This document shows positions 62,209-64,000 of a stretch of DNA of 64,000 nucleotides, piece after piece. The translations under genes were made by a program, and so were the position numbers. Positions within the stretch are counted from its first letter, which is position 1. Every line of letters begins with the position of its first letter. This DNA is from JADKBO01 sp965230345 (GTDB lineage: Bacteria; Bacteroidota; Bacteroidia; Chitinophagales; Saprospiraceae). Under the pieces are notes generated by a model. It was not told the origin of the DNA and made no database searches. It saw nothing but the letters and a program-made list of their open reading frames with translations. Where the stretch lies: contig CBDDKR010000001.1 in the NCBI GenBank assembly GCA_965230345.1, positions 310,001 to 374,000 on the forward strand, given 5' to 3'.

Positions 62209-63510
62209 ATGAGCTTTGTTAAATGTTGTCTATATATTATAATGGTTTTGATTCTTGGGAAATCTCAAGGTTTTACACAGGATTCTATTCAGGTAGAATC
62301 ACTAGTATCCTTTGAAACGAAAGGACAACATAATATTGCCGCATTAAATAACAATTTTGATTGTATAAACTGCATAACTGGACGAATAGAAGATAATCCA
62401 ATTCATCATCTTGGTATATATACAGGTCTTGTTCATGAATTGGTCTTGAATGATAAATATTCCATTGAAACAGGACTTTATATGGAAGAAAGAAGTCATT
62501 CGGGTGGCAATAACACAATTTCTAATATAGCTGTATTCCCTAAAATCTTAATTAAAGTGGAGGACTCGATAATTCGAAACGGAAGTATAAAATATTCCAT
62601 TAAAGGAGGAGATTTTTGGAATGAAGATGTCGGCGATATTTTGAGAATATACAATGTTGATTATCAGGGATTGATGTCTGAGGTTGTGTCAGGCAATGTT
62701 TCTTTAGGTTTTATGACAATCGGAGATTTATCAAGAAATATTGGACTTGATTTACACCAATTATATAAGTTTTGGATTGGGTATAAAGGTGCAATAATTT
62801 ATAACCAAACATCTGCTTCGATTAATGAATTGCATTCTCAAAAATATGGCAATCATCCAACAAACTCAGATTTTAATTTGTCCAATTATTCAAAATTTAA
62901 AGTTTCAAGTCATTCAGCTCTTGAACTTCAATTTGAAACGAGGATAAACCGAAAGCAGAATGTCGCAGGGGCTGGAGGAGTGCGCTTCAAGTTTGAGCAC
63001 GACAGATTGAGATTAACATCTTCTTTAAGATACTATTCTACAAATTTTAATTTGGGTTATAATGGATATAAACCTAGGTATTCTGGAATTAATGGCTCTT
63101 ATAAAGGACCTCAATTGTATCCATTAAAGAATTTTTATAGGGATTTATCTCAATGGGCTTTGTATACCCATAGTTATAAAGGAGACTTGATTACATTCGA
63201 ATTGACTGGGGAATGGCAAAAACCATTATTTAGAAATGTGTCTGGATTTTGTGCAATTGATTTTAACTATATTTATAATGCATCAGAAAGAGTAGGCAAA
63301 GCTTTCCCTATATATAATGTGGGATTACAAGTTGAGTTTTTATCTAATTTTATAGGCAAGGTTTCTGCCACGAATAAGCATATGGAGTTGAGACACTTTT
63401 ATCAAACCGCATCTATAAGTAAAAGACCATTTCTGTCCTTGGGAGTTGCTTTTCGACTGGATAAGATGCATCTTGGGACCAAAAAGATTTGGTACGTAAA
63501 AAAGGTTTAA
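62209..63510 (+). CDS. Hypothetical exported barrel-like protein
   Basis: 433 residues with a signal peptide (LYIIMVLILGKSQGFTQ) and many alternating strands ending in aromatic residues (HLGIYTGLVHELVLNDKYSI, RLRLTSSLRYYSTNFNLGY, FRNVSGFCAIDFNYIYNA). The C-terminus (IWYVKKV) is not a classic barrel end. Probably outer-membrane or periplasmic beta-structure; family not recognised. The DUF4230 gene follows 29 bp later in the same direction. Confidence 0.75.
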   Translation: MSFVKCCLYIIMVLILGKSQGFTQDSIQVESLVSFETKGQHNIAALNNNFDCINCITGRIEDNPIHHLGIYTGLVHELVLNDKYSIETGLYMEERSHSGGNNTISNIAVFPKILIKVEDSIIRNGSIKYSIKGGDFWNEDVGDILRIYNVDYQGLMSEVVSGNVSLGFMTIGDLSRNIGLDLHQLYKFWIGYKGAIIYNQTSASINELHSQKYGNHPTNSDFNLSNYSKFKVSSHSALELQFETRINRKQNVAGAGGVRFKFEHDRLRLTSSLRYYSTNFNLGYNGYKPRYSGINGSYKGPQLYPLKNFYRDLSQWALYTHSYKGDLITFELTGEWQKPLFRNVSGFCAIDFNYIYNASERVGKAFPIYNVGLQVEFLSNFIGKVSATNKHMELRHFYQTASISKRPFLSLGVAFRLDKMHLGTKKIWYVKKV

Positions 63511-63539
63511 ATAATTAACGTAAGTGTAAGAAGTAATTT

Positions 63540-64000
63540 ATGAAAACAGTTACTAAAATAACCGTAGTATTATTCTTTATAGTACTTTCATTTGTTGGAG
63601 GCTTTCTTTATTCTAATATGCATAGTTGGACTAGTATACATGAAAAGGAAGATTCAACTGTTGTCCTGGAAAAGATTAAGAAGGTAGCTAAAATGATCAC
63701 TGTTGAGGGAGAGTTTTCTGAATTGTATTCGTACAAGGATTATTATGGTTACGATATCTCTCCATTGCGAAAAAAAGCTATCGTTAGAGTTAATGCCAAA
63801 GCTTCTGTAGGTTATGATTTCAATAAGATGCAGATCAATATTTATCCTGATAAAGGTAGGGTAGTAATTAAAAACTTTCCCAATGCGGAGCTTTTAAGTA
63901 TTGAACACGATATTGATTATTACGATATTACTGAGGGTGTCTTCAATGGTTTTGAAGTAGGTGATTACAACAAGATGTTGAAAGCATCTAAGGATAAAAT
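63540..64000 (+). CDS. DUF4230-domain protein, cut by window end
   Basis: The first 153 codons are present, running off the window. An N-terminal membrane anchor (ITVVLFFIVLSFVGGFLYS) is followed by the DUF4230 domain (VVLEKIKKVAKMITVEGEFS, then DISPLRKKAIVRVNAKASVG and GRVVIKNFPNAELLSIEHDI). Members are small anchored envelope proteins of unknown function. The start is the ATG at 63540. Confidence 0.85.
   Translation, partial: MKTVTKITVVLFFIVLSFVGGFLYSNMHSWTSIHEKEDSTVVLEKIKKVAKMITVEGEFSELYSYKDYYGYDISPLRKKAIVRVNAKASVGYDFNKMQINIYPDKGRVVIKNFPNAELLSIEHDIDYYDITEGVFNGFEVGDYNKMLKASKDK

Overview
The window looks like chromosome of an AT-rich Bacteroidota, probably a Saprospiria-like lineage. The evidence is a SusC/SusD pair, two proteins ending in type IX secretion sorting domains, several outer-membrane barrels, an S16 protein with a long C-terminal tail, few recognisable Shine-Dalgarno sites, and promoters of the Bacteroidota form TTG-N18/19-TAnnTTTG (clearest before rpsP). 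The class-level placement is inference. No tRNA, rRNA, CRISPR array or prophage was recognised.

Layout. 1-6.5 kb: an unknown acidic protein, rpsP, a secreted regulatory-domain protein and a TonB-dependent receptor. 6.8-12.5 kb: a tight leftward run of bifunctional nuclease, dapF, CPBP protease, M1 peptidase, DUF4440 protein and folP. 12.9-24.9 kb: an ECF sigma factor and a membrane TPR anti-sigma-like protein, divergent from a 1941-residue PKD protein, a second T9SS cargo protein and a membrane-anchored TPR-CHAT protease. 25-31.5 kb: a stress and salvage cluster with a flavodoxin-like protein, UspA, deoC-deoD, a CBS protein, a Crp/Fnr regulator with an N-terminal cysteine cluster, and a di-haem peroxidase. 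33-45 kb: a second TPR-CHAT / ECF sigma / TPR anti-sigma-like module, an intact IS982-family insertion sequence, a papain-like lipoprotein, a pentapeptide-type lipoprotein, and a four-gene set of barrel, zinc ribbon, ExbD-like and ExbB/MotA-like proteins. 45-53.7 kb: mscL, pdxJ and a lipoprotein-SusC-SusD locus. 53.7-64 kb: M16 peptidase homologue, rlmG, ftsH, rsfS, birA, a haem lipoprotein, a flippase-like membrane protein, a DUF3108 protein and envelope proteins.

The most interesting content is the paired CHAT/sigma/anti-sigma modules. In both, the CHAT protein has a signal peptide, TPRs, intact His and Cys catalytic residues and a C-terminal membrane anchor, which places the protease in the periplasm, where the TPR half of the anti-sigma-like protein should also lie. 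In the second module, the sequence GATGACC-N15-C(G/T)AT occurs upstream of the sigma gene itself (36286), the papain-like lipoprotein (39251) and the barrel/proton-channel operon (42241). I propose that these form a CHAT-controlled envelope-stress regulon whose outputs are a protease, a pentapeptide lipoprotein and a proton-driven envelope complex.

Two copies of a 164-165 bp palindromic MITE-like element (6581-6744 and 61764-61928) lie at nearly the same distance (about 70 nt), and in the same orientation, downstream of unrelated genes. A ParD-like antitoxin remnant follows the second copy.
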